A stretch of DNA of 64,000 nt from Mesorhizobium sp. Root102 (lineage in GTDB: Bacteria > Pseudomonadota > Alphaproteobacteria > Rhizobiales > Rhizobiaceae): the NCBI RefSeq assembly GCF_001425625.1, contig NZ_LMCP01000004.1, positions 1 through 64,000 of the forward strand. Reading direction: 5' to 3'. A program made the position numbers and the translations under genes. The stretch's first letter is position 1. Each line of letters starts with the position of its first letter. Positions 34,374-43,598 of this stretch are shown here, one piece after another. A model generated the notes under the pieces. That model did no database searches and had not been told where the DNA came from. It was given only the letters and a program-made list of their open reading frames with translations.

Positions 34374-35687
34374 ATGGCAGACATCCGCAACAATTTCGTC
34401 GGCATCAAATCGCCAAATCCGTTCTGGCTGGCCTCGGCGCCGCCGACCGACAAGGCCTACAACGTCATCCGCGCCTTCAAGGCCGGCTGGGGCGGTGTGG
34501 TGTGGAAGACGCTGGGCGAGGAAGGCCCGCCGGTGGTCAACGTCAATGGCCCTCGCTATGGCGCGATCTGGGGCGCCGACCGCCGACTGCTCGGCCTCAA
34601 CAACATCGAGCTGATCACCGACCGCGACCTGCAGGTCAATCTGCGCGAGATCAAGCAGGTCAAGAAGGACTGGCCTGATCGCGCCATCGTCGTCTCGCTG
34701 ATGGTGCCTTGCGTCGAGGAGGCCTGGAAGGCGATCCTGCCGGTGGTCGAGGAGACGGAGGCCGACGGCATCGAACTCAATTTCGGCTGTCCGCACGGCA
34801 TGTCGGAACGCGGCATGGGTGCCGCAGTCGGCCAGGTGCCGGAATATATCGAAATGGTGGTGCGCTGGTGCAAGCAGAACACCCGCATGCCTGTCATCAC
34901 CAAGCTGACGCCCAACATCACCGATGTGCGCAAGCCTGCGCGTGCAGCACACGCCGGCGGCACCGACGCCGTGTCGCTGATCAACACCATCAACTCGATC
35001 ACAGGCGTCGACCTCGACAACTTCGCGCCGCAGCCGACCATCGACGGCAAGGGCTCGCATGGCGGCTATTGCGGTCCGGCGGTGAAGCCGATCGCCATGA
35101 ACATGGTGGCTGAGATCGCGCGCGATCCGGAAACCCACGGCCTGCCTATCTCCGGCATCGGCGGCATCACCACCTGGCGCGACGCGACCGAGTTCATGGC
35201 GCTCGGCGCCGGCAACGTGCAGGTCTGCACGGCGGCGATGACCTATGGCTTCAAGATCGTGCAGGAGATGATCGCCGGTCTGGAAAACTGGATGGACGAG
35301 AAAGGCCATGCCTCGCTCGACGACATCGTCGGCCGCGCCACGCCCAACGTCACCGACTGGCAGTATCTCAACCTCAACTACGTCGCCAAGGCGCGTATCG
35401 ACCAGGACGCCTGCATCAAATGCGGCCGCTGCCACATCGCCTGCGAGGATACTTCGCACCAGGCGATCACCAGCATGGTCGACGGTACTAGGCACTTCGA
35501 GGTCATCGAGGCCGAATGCGTCGGCTGCAATCTGTGCGTCAATGTCTGCCCGGTCGAGAACTGCATCACCATGGAGCCGCTGGCCGCCGGCGTAATGGAC
35601 CAGCGCACCGGCAAGCCGGTGTCGCCGATCTACGCCAACTGGACGACGCACCCGAACAATCCGATGGCCAAGGTGGCGGCGGAGTAG
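34374..35687 (+). CDS. preA: NAD-dependent dihydropyrimidine dehydrogenase, catalytic subunit
   Basis: FMN-containing subunit (437 aa) that reduces uracil and thymine. The N-terminal dihydroorotate-dehydrogenase-like barrel starts with NNFVGIKSPNPFWLASAPPT and carries ELNFGCPHGMSERGMGA and ISGIGGITTWRDATEF. The C-terminal ferredoxin module has two 4Fe-4S Cys clusters, CIKCGRCHIAC and CVGCNLCVNVC. It works with PreT (32158-33513). The next two steps of the pathway are encoded at 49681 and 48366. A rho-independent terminator follows at 35701. Confidence 0.94.
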   Translation: MADIRNNFVGIKSPNPFWLASAPPTDKAYNVIRAFKAGWGGVVWKTLGEEGPPVVNVNGPRYGAIWGADRRLLGLNNIELITDRDLQVNLREIKQVKKDWPDRAIVVSLMVPCVEEAWKAILPVVEETEADGIELNFGCPHGMSERGMGAAVGQVPEYIEMVVRWCKQNTRMPVITKLTPNITDVRKPARAAHAGGTDAVSLINTINSITGVDLDNFAPQPTIDGKGSHGGYCGPAVKPIAMNMVAEIARDPETHGLPISGIGGITTWRDATEFMALGAGNVQVCTAAMTYGFKIVQEMIAGLENWMDEKGHASLDDIVGRATPNVTDWQYLNLNYVAKARIDQDACIKCGRCHIACEDTSHQAITSMVDGTRHFEVIEAECVGCNLCVNVCPVENCITMEPLAAGVMDQRTGKPVSPIYANWTTHPNNPMAKVAAE

Positions 35688-35700
35688 GGGAGCCTCGACG

Positions 35701-35729
35701 AAAAAGCGGCGCCTTCGGGCGCCGTTTTT
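35701..35729 (+). terminator. Rho-independent terminator of the pre operon
   Basis: CGGCGCC-TTCG-GGCGCCG forms a 7-bp GC stem with a stable UUCG tetraloop followed by TTTTT; an A-run precedes the stem, so it may also work on the other strand. It starts 13 bp after the preA stop. Confidence 0.9.
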
Positions 35730-35743
35730 CATTTTCTTATTGC

Positions 35744-35758
35744 GGATAAAAATTATCC
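35744..35758. promoter_or_regulatory. Palindrome upstream of the Rrf2 regulator gene
   Basis: GGATAA-AAA-TTATCC is a perfect 6+6 inverted repeat 36 bp before the likely ATG (35795). A further TATCCATGA occurs just after it (35755-35763 and 35770-35778 as a direct repeat). Probably the autoregulatory operator of the Rrf2 protein. Confidence 0.45.
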
Positions 35759-35794
35759 ATGATAAAACATATCCATGAATTTGAGATCAACACA

Positions 35795-36313
35795 ATGAAG
35801 CTGGGCGAGGGCGTTGAAGCAGCCATCCACTGCGCCGCCATGCTGGCCGGCGTCGAGGGCAACAGCACCCTGGCGGGCGCTGCAATGGCGGAGGCCTTTG
35901 GCCTGTCGCCGAGCTACCTCCTGAAGCATCTCAACATGCTGAGCGCGGCGCGCATTCTGGAGTCGGTCTCGGGTCCCGCCGGCGGCTACCGGCTGGCGCG
36001 GCCGGCCGAGCGGATTTCGCTGCTCGATATCGTGCTGGCGGTCGAAGGGCGCGAGCCGGCTTTCCGCTGTGGCGAAATCCGTCGCAACGGTCCGGTCAGG
36101 CTCGACGCTTCTGCCTATGTCAAACCCTGCGGCATCAATGCCGCGATGCTGAAGGCCGAGCGGGCCTATCGCGCTGCGCTCGCCGAGGCAAAGCTGTCCG
36201 ATATCGTGGCCACTTACGCAGCGGAAGGCGACCCCAGATCGCTTGCCGCGAGCTGCGCTTTCGTCGAGCGCCATCAGCGGCCGCAGAAATCCAGTTCAAC
36301 CAAGCAAGCGTAA
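35795..36313 (+). CDS. Rrf2-family transcriptional regulator
   Basis: Winged-helix regulator (172 aa from the ATG at 35795). That start gives the family's usual beginning (MKLGEGVEAAIHCAAMLAGV); an ATG at 35759 would add 12 residues and overlap the palindrome. The recognition-helix region is AEAFGLSPSYLLKHLNMLSA, followed by the wing GPAGGYRLARPAERISLLDI. Cys residues in FRCGEI and KPCGIN, 24 residues apart, plus SCAF could bind an Fe-S cluster or sense redox state, but the spacing is not that of IscR or NsrR. First of three co-directional genes with an AhpD-like protein and DoxX, whose functions fit a redox or electrophile response. Confidence 0.88.
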   Translation: MKLGEGVEAAIHCAAMLAGVEGNSTLAGAAMAEAFGLSPSYLLKHLNMLSAARILESVSGPAGGYRLARPAERISLLDIVLAVEGREPAFRCGEIRRNGPVRLDASAYVKPCGINAAMLKAERAYRAALAEAKLSDIVATYAAEGDPRSLAASCAFVERHQRPQKSSSTKQA

Positions 36314-36324
36314 AGGACATCAAG

Positions 36325-36783
36325 ATGAAACAGAGGCTGCAATTTTTCGCCAAGGCGCCGGAGATCATGAAGGCAGTGTCGGCGCTCAACAAGGCGGTGG
36401 ACGAATGCGGGCTCGAGAGAGGCCTGCTCCATCTGATCAAATTGCGGGCGTCGCAGATCAATGGCTGCTCGTACTGCGTCGAGATGCACAGCCGCGAGGC
36501 GAGGCGCGACGGCGAGACCGAGCAGCGGCTCTATCTGGTTTCGGCCTGGAAGGAATCGCCGCTGTTTTCCGAGCGCGAACGCGCCGCGTTGGCCTGGACC
36601 GAAGCCGTCACCCTGATCGCCAACAACGGCGTGTCGGACGAGCTCTATGCAAGGACGCTCGAGCATTTCTCGGAAGAGGAGCTGGTCAAGCTGTCCGTTG
36701 CGCTTGGCATGATCAACACCTGGAACCGGCTGTGCATCCCGTTCCAGGCCATTCACCCGATGCCGGCCGCCAAGGCCGCCTGA
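36325..36783 (+). CDS. Carboxymuconolactone decarboxylase family protein (AhpD-like)
   Basis: Small all-alpha protein (152 aa) starting 11 bp after the Rrf2 stop. It carries the alkylhydroperoxidase core LIKLRASQINGCSYCVEMHS: a CxxC redox pair (Cys50 and Cys53) with the downstream His. Proteins of this sort use the CxxC pair to reduce peroxides or to protect against oxidative stress. Co-transcription with an Rrf2 regulator supports a regulated redox role. A hairpin separates it from the following DoxX gene. Confidence 0.88.
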   Translation: MKQRLQFFAKAPEIMKAVSALNKAVDECGLERGLLHLIKLRASQINGCSYCVEMHSREARRDGETEQRLYLVSAWKESPLFSERERAALAWTEAVTLIANNGVSDELYARTLEHFSEEELVKLSVALGMINTWNRLCIPFQAIHPMPAAKAA

Positions 36784-36797
36784 TCGGCCGACCGTGT

Positions 36798-36829
36798 TTG
36801 GAGCGCCGTCGAGGGAGGCGGCGCTCCAA
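36798..36829. terminator. 11-bp hairpin between the AhpD-like and DoxX genes
   Basis: TTGGAGCGCCG pairs with CGGCGCTCCAA around a 10-nt loop, followed by CTGTTTG. Partial terminator or mRNA-stability element. Confidence 0.55.
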
Positions 36830-36851
36830 CTGTTTGTAAAGGGGAAGTTTG

Positions 36852-37229
36852 ATGCCTACCGATTTGCCATCAACCCTGTTGTTTCTGGGCCGTCTGCTGC
36901 TCGGCGGCGCCTTCGTCTTCGCCGGCCTGCGCAACATCCAGAACGCGACCTTCCTGACCCAGTTGATGACCGCGCGCGGCGTGCCGCAGGCGCGGCTGGC
37001 GCTGCGGATCGGTATCGTGCTTCAGGTCGCCGCCGGCGTTCTGGTGATCGCGGGACTCTGGACGGCATTGGCCGCGGCGGTGCTGGTGTTGTTCCTGATC
37101 GTCGCCACACCGATGTTCCACAATTTCTGGGACCATCAGGGTCCGGACCGGGCGTCCCGCATCAATGGCTTCGTCGGCAATGTCGCGCTGAGCGGTGGTT
37201 TCCTGACGCTGATCGCGCAGTCTGTTTGA
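36852..37229 (+). CDS. DoxX family membrane protein
   Basis: Four-helix membrane protein (125 aa). The ATG at 36852 follows AGGGGAAG; a TTG just before it is ignored. The family start is LLFLGRLLLGGAFVFAGLRN, with later segments LRIGIVLQVAAGVLVIAGLW, AAAVLVLFLIVATPMF and NVALSGGFLTLIA. Last gene of the Rrf2 group. Unrelated in position to the DoxX gene at 29221; the two share only the family. Confidence 0.86.
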   Translation: MPTDLPSTLLFLGRLLLGGAFVFAGLRNIQNATFLTQLMTARGVPQARLALRIGIVLQVAAGVLVIAGLWTALAAAVLVLFLIVATPMFHNFWDHQGPDRASRINGFVGNVALSGGFLTLIAQSV

Positions 37230-37345
37230 CGCGTGGTTCCATGCCGACTGCGGCAGTGTGGCGCCGACGGCATCGATCATTGAATCGGAACCAATCAAGC
37301 CGTTGACGCATTTCGCACCTGTATGCCCCGCATCCAGGATGAAAT

Positions 37346-38407
37346 ATGAAAATCGCCCATGTCGCGCCGCTTTATGAATCGGTGCCGCCGAGACTCTATG
37401 GCGGCACGGAACGTATCGTCTCGTATCTGACGGAAGCGCTGGTCGATTTGGGCCATGAGGTGACGCTGTTTGCCAGTGGCGACAGCCAGACTTCCGCAAA
37501 GCTGGTGGCTGGCCGGGAATGCGCCCTTCGCCTCGATCCGCGTCCGCTGAAATCCGAGATCGCGGCGCATCTTTCGATGCTTGCCGAGGTGCGGGAACGG
37601 GCGTCGGAGTTCGACGTCATCCACTTCCACCTCAGCCACTTCCTGCATTTTTCCTTCTTCGAGGACATGGCTGAGCGGACGGTGACGACGCCGCACGGCA
37701 GGCTGGATTATGTCGACCTGACACCGGCCTATGAGCGTTTCCCGCGCTTTCCCCTGATTTCCATTTCGCACAGCCAGAAGGCGGGCCTTGCCAAGGCCAA
37801 CTGGCTGGCAACGATCCACCACGGACTGCCGAGCGGCATCTACGAACCCACTTTCGGGGCGACACCGGAAGAACCCTATCTTGCGTTCCTTGGCCGGTTT
37901 TCACGCGACAAGCGGCCCGACCGTGCCATCGAGATCGCCTTGCGCTCGGGGCTCAAGCTGAAGCTTGCGGCCAAGATCGGCGACGACGATCGCGCCTATT
38001 TCCATGAGGTGGTCGAGCCGTTGATCGACGGCGATCGTATTGTCTATGTCGGCGAGATCGAGGAAGATCAGAAGGCGGAATTTCTCGGCAAGGCGGCCGG
38101 CCTGCTGTTCCCGATCGACTGGCCGGAGCCGTTCGGCCTTGTCGCCATCGAGGCGATGGCCTGCGGCACGCCGGTGATCGGCTGGAATTGCGGCGCGCTG
38201 CCGGAAATCATCGATCACGGCGTGACCGGGTTCGTCGCGGAGTCGGTGGATGGCGCGATCGCCGCGGTGCCTGACCTGTTGCAGCTCGACAGGCGAAAGG
38301 TGAGAGCCGTTTTCGAAAAGCGGTTTTCCGCCAGAAGAATGGCCGGCGACTACCTGGCCGCCTATGCGCGGCTGATTGGCGTCCCGAGCGAGGCGAAAGC
38401 GTCGTGA
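37346..38407 (+). CDS. Glycosyltransferase family 4
   Basis: Retaining GT-B enzyme of 353 aa. The N-terminal domain has the acceptor-side motif PPRLYGGTERIVSYLTEALV. The C-terminal donor-binding domain has FLGRFSRDKRPDRAIEIA and the sugar-nucleotide motif EPFGLVAIEAMACGTPVIGW with the two conserved Glu. Acceptor and donor are unknown. It opens a run of carbohydrate genes on the same strand (debranching-type glucosidase, trehalose-6-phosphate synthase, trehalose-6-phosphatase), so a role in making or decorating a storage or compatible-solute glycan is likely. Confidence 0.9.
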   Translation: MKIAHVAPLYESVPPRLYGGTERIVSYLTEALVDLGHEVTLFASGDSQTSAKLVAGRECALRLDPRPLKSEIAAHLSMLAEVRERASEFDVIHFHLSHFLHFSFFEDMAERTVTTPHGRLDYVDLTPAYERFPRFPLISISHSQKAGLAKANWLATIHHGLPSGIYEPTFGATPEEPYLAFLGRFSRDKRPDRAIEIALRSGLKLKLAAKIGDDDRAYFHEVVEPLIDGDRIVYVGEIEEDQKAEFLGKAAGLLFPIDWPEPFGLVAIEAMACGTPVIGWNCGALPEIIDHGVTGFVAESVDGAIAAVPDLLQLDRRKVRAVFEKRFSARRMAGDYLAAYARLIGVPSEAKAS

Positions 38408-38457
38408 ACAGCGACATGCGCCGGCGACAAGAGCGCAACAACAGGGATCTGTGACCA

Positions 38458-40620
38458 ATGGCTCTACTCGATGAGCGCCAGCTCGATCCCGCCGTTGCCC
38501 TGGCCTCGCTCGATGCAACCGCGCCTCGCGAGCCACACCGTCTGTTTGCGCTCAAGCAGGGCGACTGCTTTGCTGTTGCCGATGCCTATGGCGACATACG
38601 CGGCGCTGGCGACGGTTTCTTCCGTGACGATACACGGGTGCTCTCCGAATTCCGGCTGACTGTCGGCGGCAGGCAGACATCGTTGCTTGGCGCCTCGCTC
38701 AGCCAGGACAATGTGCTGTTCACCACCAACCTGACCAATCTGCCGATGCAAAGTGCCAGCGGAAGCGACATTCCGCAGGGCGCCATCCATGTCGAACGCG
38801 TCAGGCTGCTGTGGCAAGACAGGCTGTTCGAACGCATCACCCTTTCCAACTACAGCAGGGAAACCTCGACCATCGGCGTTTCCCTGCACTTTGCCGCCGA
38901 TTTCCGCGACATGTTCGAAGTGCGCGGCTCGACACGGCTGCGGCGTGGGATGGCGCATGTGGCCGAGATGGATGCGACGTCCGTGCTGCTGCGCTATGAT
39001 GGATTGGATGGACTGGCGCGCGCTTCGGCGATATCGTTCTCGCAGGCACCGGACCAGCTGACAGCCGACCACGCCGATTTCCTGCTCGCCGTAACCAAGC
39101 GCAGCAGCAAGGTGCTGTATGTCGAGGTCGGTCCCGAGTTGACGGATGCGCCCGATCGCGACCGTTTCCGCGCCGCTGCCGCCCGGGCGCGCTTTGGCAT
39201 GCGGGCCAAGCGCCGCCATGGCGCGACGGTGCATAGTTCGGGTCGCGTCTTCAACGACTGGGTCGAGCGTGCCCGCGCCGATGTCGCGCTGCTGACCACC
39301 GAGCTTGCGACCGGACCCTACCCCTACGCAGGTATCCCCTGGTTCTCGACGGCGTTCGGCCGTGACGGCGTCATCTCGGCGCTGCAGATGCTCTGGCTCA
39401 ACCCAGGCCTGGCGCGGGGCGTGCTGGCCTTTCTGGCCCAGCACCAGGCGACGGAGACGTCGCCGTTCAGTGATTCGCAGCCGGGCAAGATCATGCACGA
39501 GACGCGCAAGGGCGAGATGGCGGCGCTGCGCGAGCTTCCATTCGGCCGCTACTATGGCGGCGTTGACACGACGCCGCTCTACATCCATCTCGCCTGTGCC
39601 TATGCCGATCGGACCGGTGACATGGCGTTCATCGACAGCCTGTGGCCGTCGCTGTGCGCCGCCGCCGAATGGACGGAGGAGGCGGGACGCGAGACCGGCT
39701 TCGTGACCTACCAGCGGGCTGCCGAGTCCGGCCTGGCTAACCAGGGATGGAAGGACAGTTTCGATTCCGTCTTTCATGCCGATGGACGCATTCCCAAGGG
39801 CCCGATCGCGCTGGTCGAAGTGCAAGGCTATGTCTTTGCCGCCTTCCGCGGGCTGGCCAAGCTTGCCCGCCGCCGTGGCGAGGACGACAAAGCCGATCAC
39901 TGGGAGGACCGCGCCGAGGCCATGCGGGTCGCTGTGGAACGCGATTTCTGGCTCGACGATCTCGGCTTCTATGCCCTGGCGATCGATGGTGAAGGCGAAC
40001 CCTGCAAGGTGCGGACCTCGAATGCGGGCCATCTCCTCCTTGTCGGATTGCCTGAGCCGGCGCGCGCGCAGATGGTCGCCGACCAGCTTCTTTCCGCCTC
40101 CTTCCATTCCGGCTGGGGGCTGAGGACGCTTGCCGACGATGCCGTGTTCTTCAACCCGATGTCGTACCACAATGGCTCGATCTGGCCGCATGACACCGCC
40201 ATGTGCGGTGCCGGCCTGGCACGCTATGGCGAGCGTGAAAGCGTGGTCCGTCTGATGAGCGGCACGTTCGAATCCGCAGTCCATTTCAACATGCGGCTGC
40301 CCGAACTGTTTTGCGGCTTTACCCGCGCGCCGGGCGAAGCACCGATCGCCTATCCCGTTGCCTGCCTGCCGCAAGCGTGGTCGGCGGGCTCCGCATTCAT
40401 GCTGATGCAAGCCTGCCTTGGCCTTGAGATCGACGGCTGGGATGGCGAAATCCGCGTTACCCGGCCCAGGCTGCCGATTGGCATCGACACGCTCACGCTG
40501 CGCCACCTGGGCGTCGGCGACCGAGTGGTCGATCTTACCTTCCAGCGCGTCGGTGACCGGGTCGTCGCTTTCCTTGCCGACCGCCATGAAGGGCTGGTGC
40601 CGCTAATCGTCCGGACATGA
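38458..40620 (+). CDS. Amylo-alpha-1,6-glucosidase / glycogen-debranching-like protein
   Basis: 720-aa glycoside hydrolase-like protein. An N-terminal beta-sandwich (GDE_N-type, from FALKQGDCFAVADAYGDIRG) leads into an (alpha/alpha)6 barrel. FSTAFGRDGVISALQMLW is the characteristic active-site segment, and MSYHNGSIWPHDTAM the later conserved block. The family cleaves alpha-1,6 branch points of glycogen-like polymers, but some members act on other alpha-glucans, so the specificity is open. No signal peptide, so cytosolic. Sits 50 bp after the GT4 gene and upstream of otsAB. Confidence 0.85.
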   Translation: MALLDERQLDPAVALASLDATAPREPHRLFALKQGDCFAVADAYGDIRGAGDGFFRDDTRVLSEFRLTVGGRQTSLLGASLSQDNVLFTTNLTNLPMQSASGSDIPQGAIHVERVRLLWQDRLFERITLSNYSRETSTIGVSLHFAADFRDMFEVRGSTRLRRGMAHVAEMDATSVLLRYDGLDGLARASAISFSQAPDQLTADHADFLLAVTKRSSKVLYVEVGPELTDAPDRDRFRAAAARARFGMRAKRRHGATVHSSGRVFNDWVERARADVALLTTELATGPYPYAGIPWFSTAFGRDGVISALQMLWLNPGLARGVLAFLAQHQATETSPFSDSQPGKIMHETRKGEMAALRELPFGRYYGGVDTTPLYIHLACAYADRTGDMAFIDSLWPSLCAAAEWTEEAGRETGFVTYQRAAESGLANQGWKDSFDSVFHADGRIPKGPIALVEVQGYVFAAFRGLAKLARRRGEDDKADHWEDRAEAMRVAVERDFWLDDLGFYALAIDGEGEPCKVRTSNAGHLLLVGLPEPARAQMVADQLLSASFHSGWGLRTLADDAVFFNPMSYHNGSIWPHDTAMCGAGLARYGERESVVRLMSGTFESAVHFNMRLPELFCGFTRAPGEAPIAYPVACLPQAWSAGSAFMLMQACLGLEIDGWDGEIRVTRPRLPIGIDTLTLRHLGVGDRVVDLTFQRVGDRVVAFLADRHEGLVPLIVRT

Positions 40621-40730
40621 TCCGAACAGAATCGGGCGGAACCGATCCCGGCTTTGTGCGTTGCAAAAATACAGGTCCGGACGCCGACCATGTCGCCGCG
40701 GACAGTCTCAAATCGGAAACACGAACAAAA

Positions 40731-40747
40731 CGGCCGCCGAACGGCCG
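40731..40747 (+). promoter_or_regulatory. Hairpin abutting the otsA ribosome-binding site
   Basis: CGGCCG-CCGAA-CGGCCG forms a short GC hairpin whose last base touches GGAGGTGA (40747-40754), a near-perfect ribosome-binding site set 12 nt from the ATG. It could affect translation or mark the end of the upstream transcript. No U-tract. Confidence 0.35.
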
Positions 40748-40766
40748 GAGGTGAGTTGGCATTCCC

Positions 40767-42545
40767 ATGACAAATTTCGGTGCGGACCTGCTCTGGGTTC
40801 TGATCCTCGCGAGCCTCGGTTTTTCCGCTTTTGCCGTTTTCTTCTCCCTATCGCGGCAGCACCGCAATCACCCTCCTGCTGTCGCGCATCCGGCGGGCGA
40901 AGACGTGGCCGCGGAAGCGGCGCGCAAGGTGATACGGGAGTTCGAGAAGAACGGCCAATCGGCCGATGCGGCGCTGGTGACGTGGTCGCCCGAGACATTG
41001 CGCAAGATCCTCGCCGACGACCTGCCCGATGCGCAGGTCATCGTGGTGTCCAACCGCGAACCCTATATCCACAACATCAGGGATGATGGTGTCGAGTTGC
41101 TGGTGCCGGCCAGCGGGCTGGTGTCGGCGCTCGAGCCGATTACCCGTGCCTGTGGCGGCACCTGGATCGCCTATGGCGGTGGAACCGCAGACCGTCTGAC
41201 GGTCGACCAGGACGACCGGGTACAGGTGCCGCCCGGCAATCCGTCCTACACGCTGCGCCGGGTCTGGCTGACGGAGGAGGAGCATCAGGGCTATTATCTC
41301 GGCTTCGCCAATGAGGGCCTCTGGCCGCTTTGCCACATCGCCTTCACCCGGCCGATTTTCCGCGCATCGGACTGGGAGGCCTATGAGGCCGTCAACCGGA
41401 AATTCGCCGACACGGTGGTCGCCGAAGCGCGCAACGAGCGGCCGATTGTGCTGGTCCAGGACTACCACTTCGCGCTGCTGCCGCGCATGATCCGCGAGCG
41501 CCTGCCGGAGGCGATCGTCATCACCTTCTGGCACATTCCATGGCCGAACTCGGAGGTGTACAGCATCTGTCCGTGGCGTGAACGCATCCTGGAGGGGCTG
41601 CTCGGCAGCTCGATCATCGGCTTCCACACCCAGTTCCACGCCAACAATTTCACCGAAAGCGTCGATCGCTTCCTGGAAAGCCGCATTGAGCGGGCGGATG
41701 CGGCGATCTCCTATGGCGGGCAGACGACGCTGGTGCACGCCTATCCCATCTCGATCGAATGGCCGGCGGACCTGCTGGCAAAATTGCCTGATGTCGATGA
41801 CTGCCGCGCCCGCCTGCGCGAGCGGTTCGGACTGAAAGCGGATGTGAAGCTGGCCGTGGGGGTCGAGCGTCTCGACTACACCAAGGGCATTCTGGATCGG
41901 TTTCAGGCGCTGGACGAATTGTTCAAGCGATACCCTGAATGGATCGGAAGGCTAGTCTTCCTGCAGATCGCGGCCCCCAGCCGCGGCACGCTCCCGGCCT
42001 ACAAGCTGCTCCACGACGAATGCCACCGCTATGCCGAGGAGCTCAACCAGCGCTATGGCAGCGAGGGCTACAGACCGGTGGTCATGGTGGCCGAACATCA
42101 CTCGCAGGAACAGGTATACGAGATCTATCGTGCCGCCGACATATGCATGGTCACCAGCCTGCATGACGGCATGAACCTGGTCGCAAAGGAGTTCGTCGCG
42201 GCGCGCGACGACGAACAGGGCGTCTTGATGCTCAGCACATTCGCCGGTGCCTCGCGCGAATTGCTGGAGGCGCTGATCGTCAACCCCTACGACGCGGCCA
42301 TGATGAGCGAAGCGCTGCTGCAGGCGCTGACCATGACGCCTGACGAACAGCGCGAGCGCATGCGGCCGATGCGGCAAATGGTTCGCGACAACAATGTCTA
42401 TCGCTGGGCCGGCAGCATGCTTCTGGACGCGGCGCGCCTGCGCAAGCGCGGTGACCTCGATCGGGTAACCGGTGCTGGCGACCGGCCGCCCGGCATCGAC
42501 AATGTCGTATCCATATTCGAACGCAAGCGGGTGGCAATGCTATGA
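40767..42545 (+). CDS. otsA: Trehalose-6-phosphate synthase with N-terminal membrane anchor
   Basis: GT20 enzyme (592 aa) joining UDP-glucose and glucose-6-phosphate. Signatures are [61 protein letters not shown] and [17 protein letters not shown], so the catalytic and donor-binding residues appear intact. The protein is about 120 residues longer than E. coli OtsA. The extra part is N-terminal: a membrane helix ([19 protein letters not shown], residues 8-26) and a charged segment to about residue 90. The enzyme may therefore be tethered to the inner membrane. The otsB start overlaps its stop by 4 bp. A glucosylglycerol-phosphate synthase is a less likely alternative, since an OtsB-type phosphatase follows. 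Confidence 0.88.
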   Translation: MTNFGADLLWVLILASLGFSAFAVFFSLSRQHRNHPPAVAHPAGEDVAAEAARKVIREFEKNGQSADAALVTWSPETLRKILADDLPDAQVIVVSNREPYIHNIRDDGVELLVPASGLVSALEPITRACGGTWIAYGGGTADRLTVDQDDRVQVPPGNPSYTLRRVWLTEEEHQGYYLGFANEGLWPLCHIAFTRPIFRASDWEAYEAVNRKFADTVVAEARNERPIVLVQDYHFALLPRMIRERLPEAIVITFWHIPWPNSEVYSICPWRERILEGLLGSSIIGFHTQFHANNFTESVDRFLESRIERADAAISYGGQTTLVHAYPISIEWPADLLAKLPDVDDCRARLRERFGLKADVKLAVGVERLDYTKGILDRFQALDELFKRYPEWIGRLVFLQIAAPSRGTLPAYKLLHDECHRYAEELNQRYGSEGYRPVVMVAEHHSQEQVYEIYRAADICMVTSLHDGMNLVAKEFVAARDDEQGVLMLSTFAGASRELLEALIVNPYDAAMMSEALLQALTMTPDEQRERMRPMRQMVRDNNVYRWAGSMLLDAARLRKRGDLDRVTGAGDRPPGIDNVVSIFERKRVAML

Positions 42546-43303
42546 GCGAGACCCTGCAAGAAATTGCCAGCGAGACCCTGCAAAGGCCGCCGGCCTTGCT
42601 GACCGGCGAATGGGCGTTGTTCCTCGACATTGACGGCACCCTGCTGGAACATGCCGAACACCCGGATGCCGTCTCGGTCAGCGGCGAGCTTCGCTCCTTG
42701 CTGCAAGGCCTGGATGACAAGCTGGACGGGGCGTTGGCCTTCATCACAGGCCGCTCCGTTGCGGCAGCGGACCAGCTGTTTCAGCCTTTGAAGCTGCGCG
42801 CAGCCGGTCTTTACGGCCTGGAACACAGGCTCCTGCCGGACGACGAGGTCGAAGTCGCGGGAGAGCCGGCGGATATCGCGGCGCTTGCAGACGAGATCCA
42901 GGCCGAGCTCGGTCGCGGGGCCTATATCGAGCGCAAGGGACGGGTGCTGGCCATCCACACGCGCGCTGCCCCGCATCTGCTTCCCCGCGCGACGCAGCTT
43001 GTCGAGCAGGCGCTGGCCACCTTGCCAAAGGGCTATCGGGTGGTTCCCGGCAATGCCGGTGTGGAATTGCTGCCGCTCGAGGCAGCCAAGGGCGCCGCGA
43101 TCCGGCGTTTCATGGACATCGCGCCCTTCACGGGCCGCTGCCCTGTCTTCCTGGGCGACGACACATCGGACGAAAACGGCTTCGAAGCCGTCAATGACGC
43201 CGGCGGCCTGTCGATACGGGTCAAGCCGCCAGCGCATACCACCGCGCATTACGGGCTTGCCGGTGTTGCCGAAACGCTCGCCTGGCTGAAAAGTCAGCTT
43301 TAA
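42542..43303 (+). CDS. otsB: Trehalose-6-phosphate phosphatase
   Basis: HAD-superfamily phosphatase (253 aa) that completes trehalose synthesis. Motif I is LFLDIDGTLLE (nucleophile Asp and second Asp), with FITGRS as motif II and VFLGDDTSDENGFEAVN as motif IV. The ATGA overlap with otsA indicates translational coupling. Trehalose acts as an osmo- and desiccation protectant and carbon reserve in rhizobia. Confidence 0.92.
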   Translation: MSETLQEIASETLQRPPALLTGEWALFLDIDGTLLEHAEHPDAVSVSGELRSLLQGLDDKLDGALAFITGRSVAAADQLFQPLKLRAAGLYGLEHRLLPDDEVEVAGEPADIAALADEIQAELGRGAYIERKGRVLAIHTRAAPHLLPRATQLVEQALATLPKGYRVVPGNAGVELLPLEAAKGAAIRRFMDIAPFTGRCPVFLGDDTSDENGFEAVNDAGGLSIRVKPPAHTTAHYGLAGVAETLAWLKSQL

Positions 43304-43364
43304 GTCCGGCCGAAGCGCGCACCCCGATCGCGCATCTGGAAAGGGCAAGGAAAGGAACGGTTCG

Positions 43365-43598
43365 ATGGGACGCTTTGCACAATTGGTTCGAGAGATCACG
43401 CCGAATTGGCTTCACCCCCGACCCTCCCGCCATGGGACCGCCGCCATTTCACCGTCCGATGCCGACTCCAGCTGGCAGGAGGCGATCGACAACAAGATGT
43501 TTGGGGCTGATACATCCGATTATTCCTATGTTCCGGAGCGGCCCGTTACGCCGCAAACCGCAGGCCGCCGTCGCAGGTCAGCACCTGACCGGTCATGA
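43365..43598 (+). CDS. Possible small protein, 77 aa
   Basis: ATG at 43365 preceded by AAGGAA. The first ~60 residues (starting MGRFAQLVREITPNW) have a natural composition, but the last ~17 read through the antisense of the SDR gene end at 43546. This suggests either a real small gene truncated at its 3' end or chance. No family recognised. It lies in the 242-bp gap after otsB. Confidence 0.3.
   Translation: MGRFAQLVREITPNWLHPRPSRHGTAAISPSDADSSWQEAIDNKMFGADTSDYSYVPERPVTPQTAGRRRRSAPDRS

Noticed and set aside
38464..40587. 707-codon minus-strand frame opposite the debranching-type gene
   Set aside because: The sense strand encodes a clear glycoside-hydrolase domain; the antisense product shows no domain and no plausible start site.
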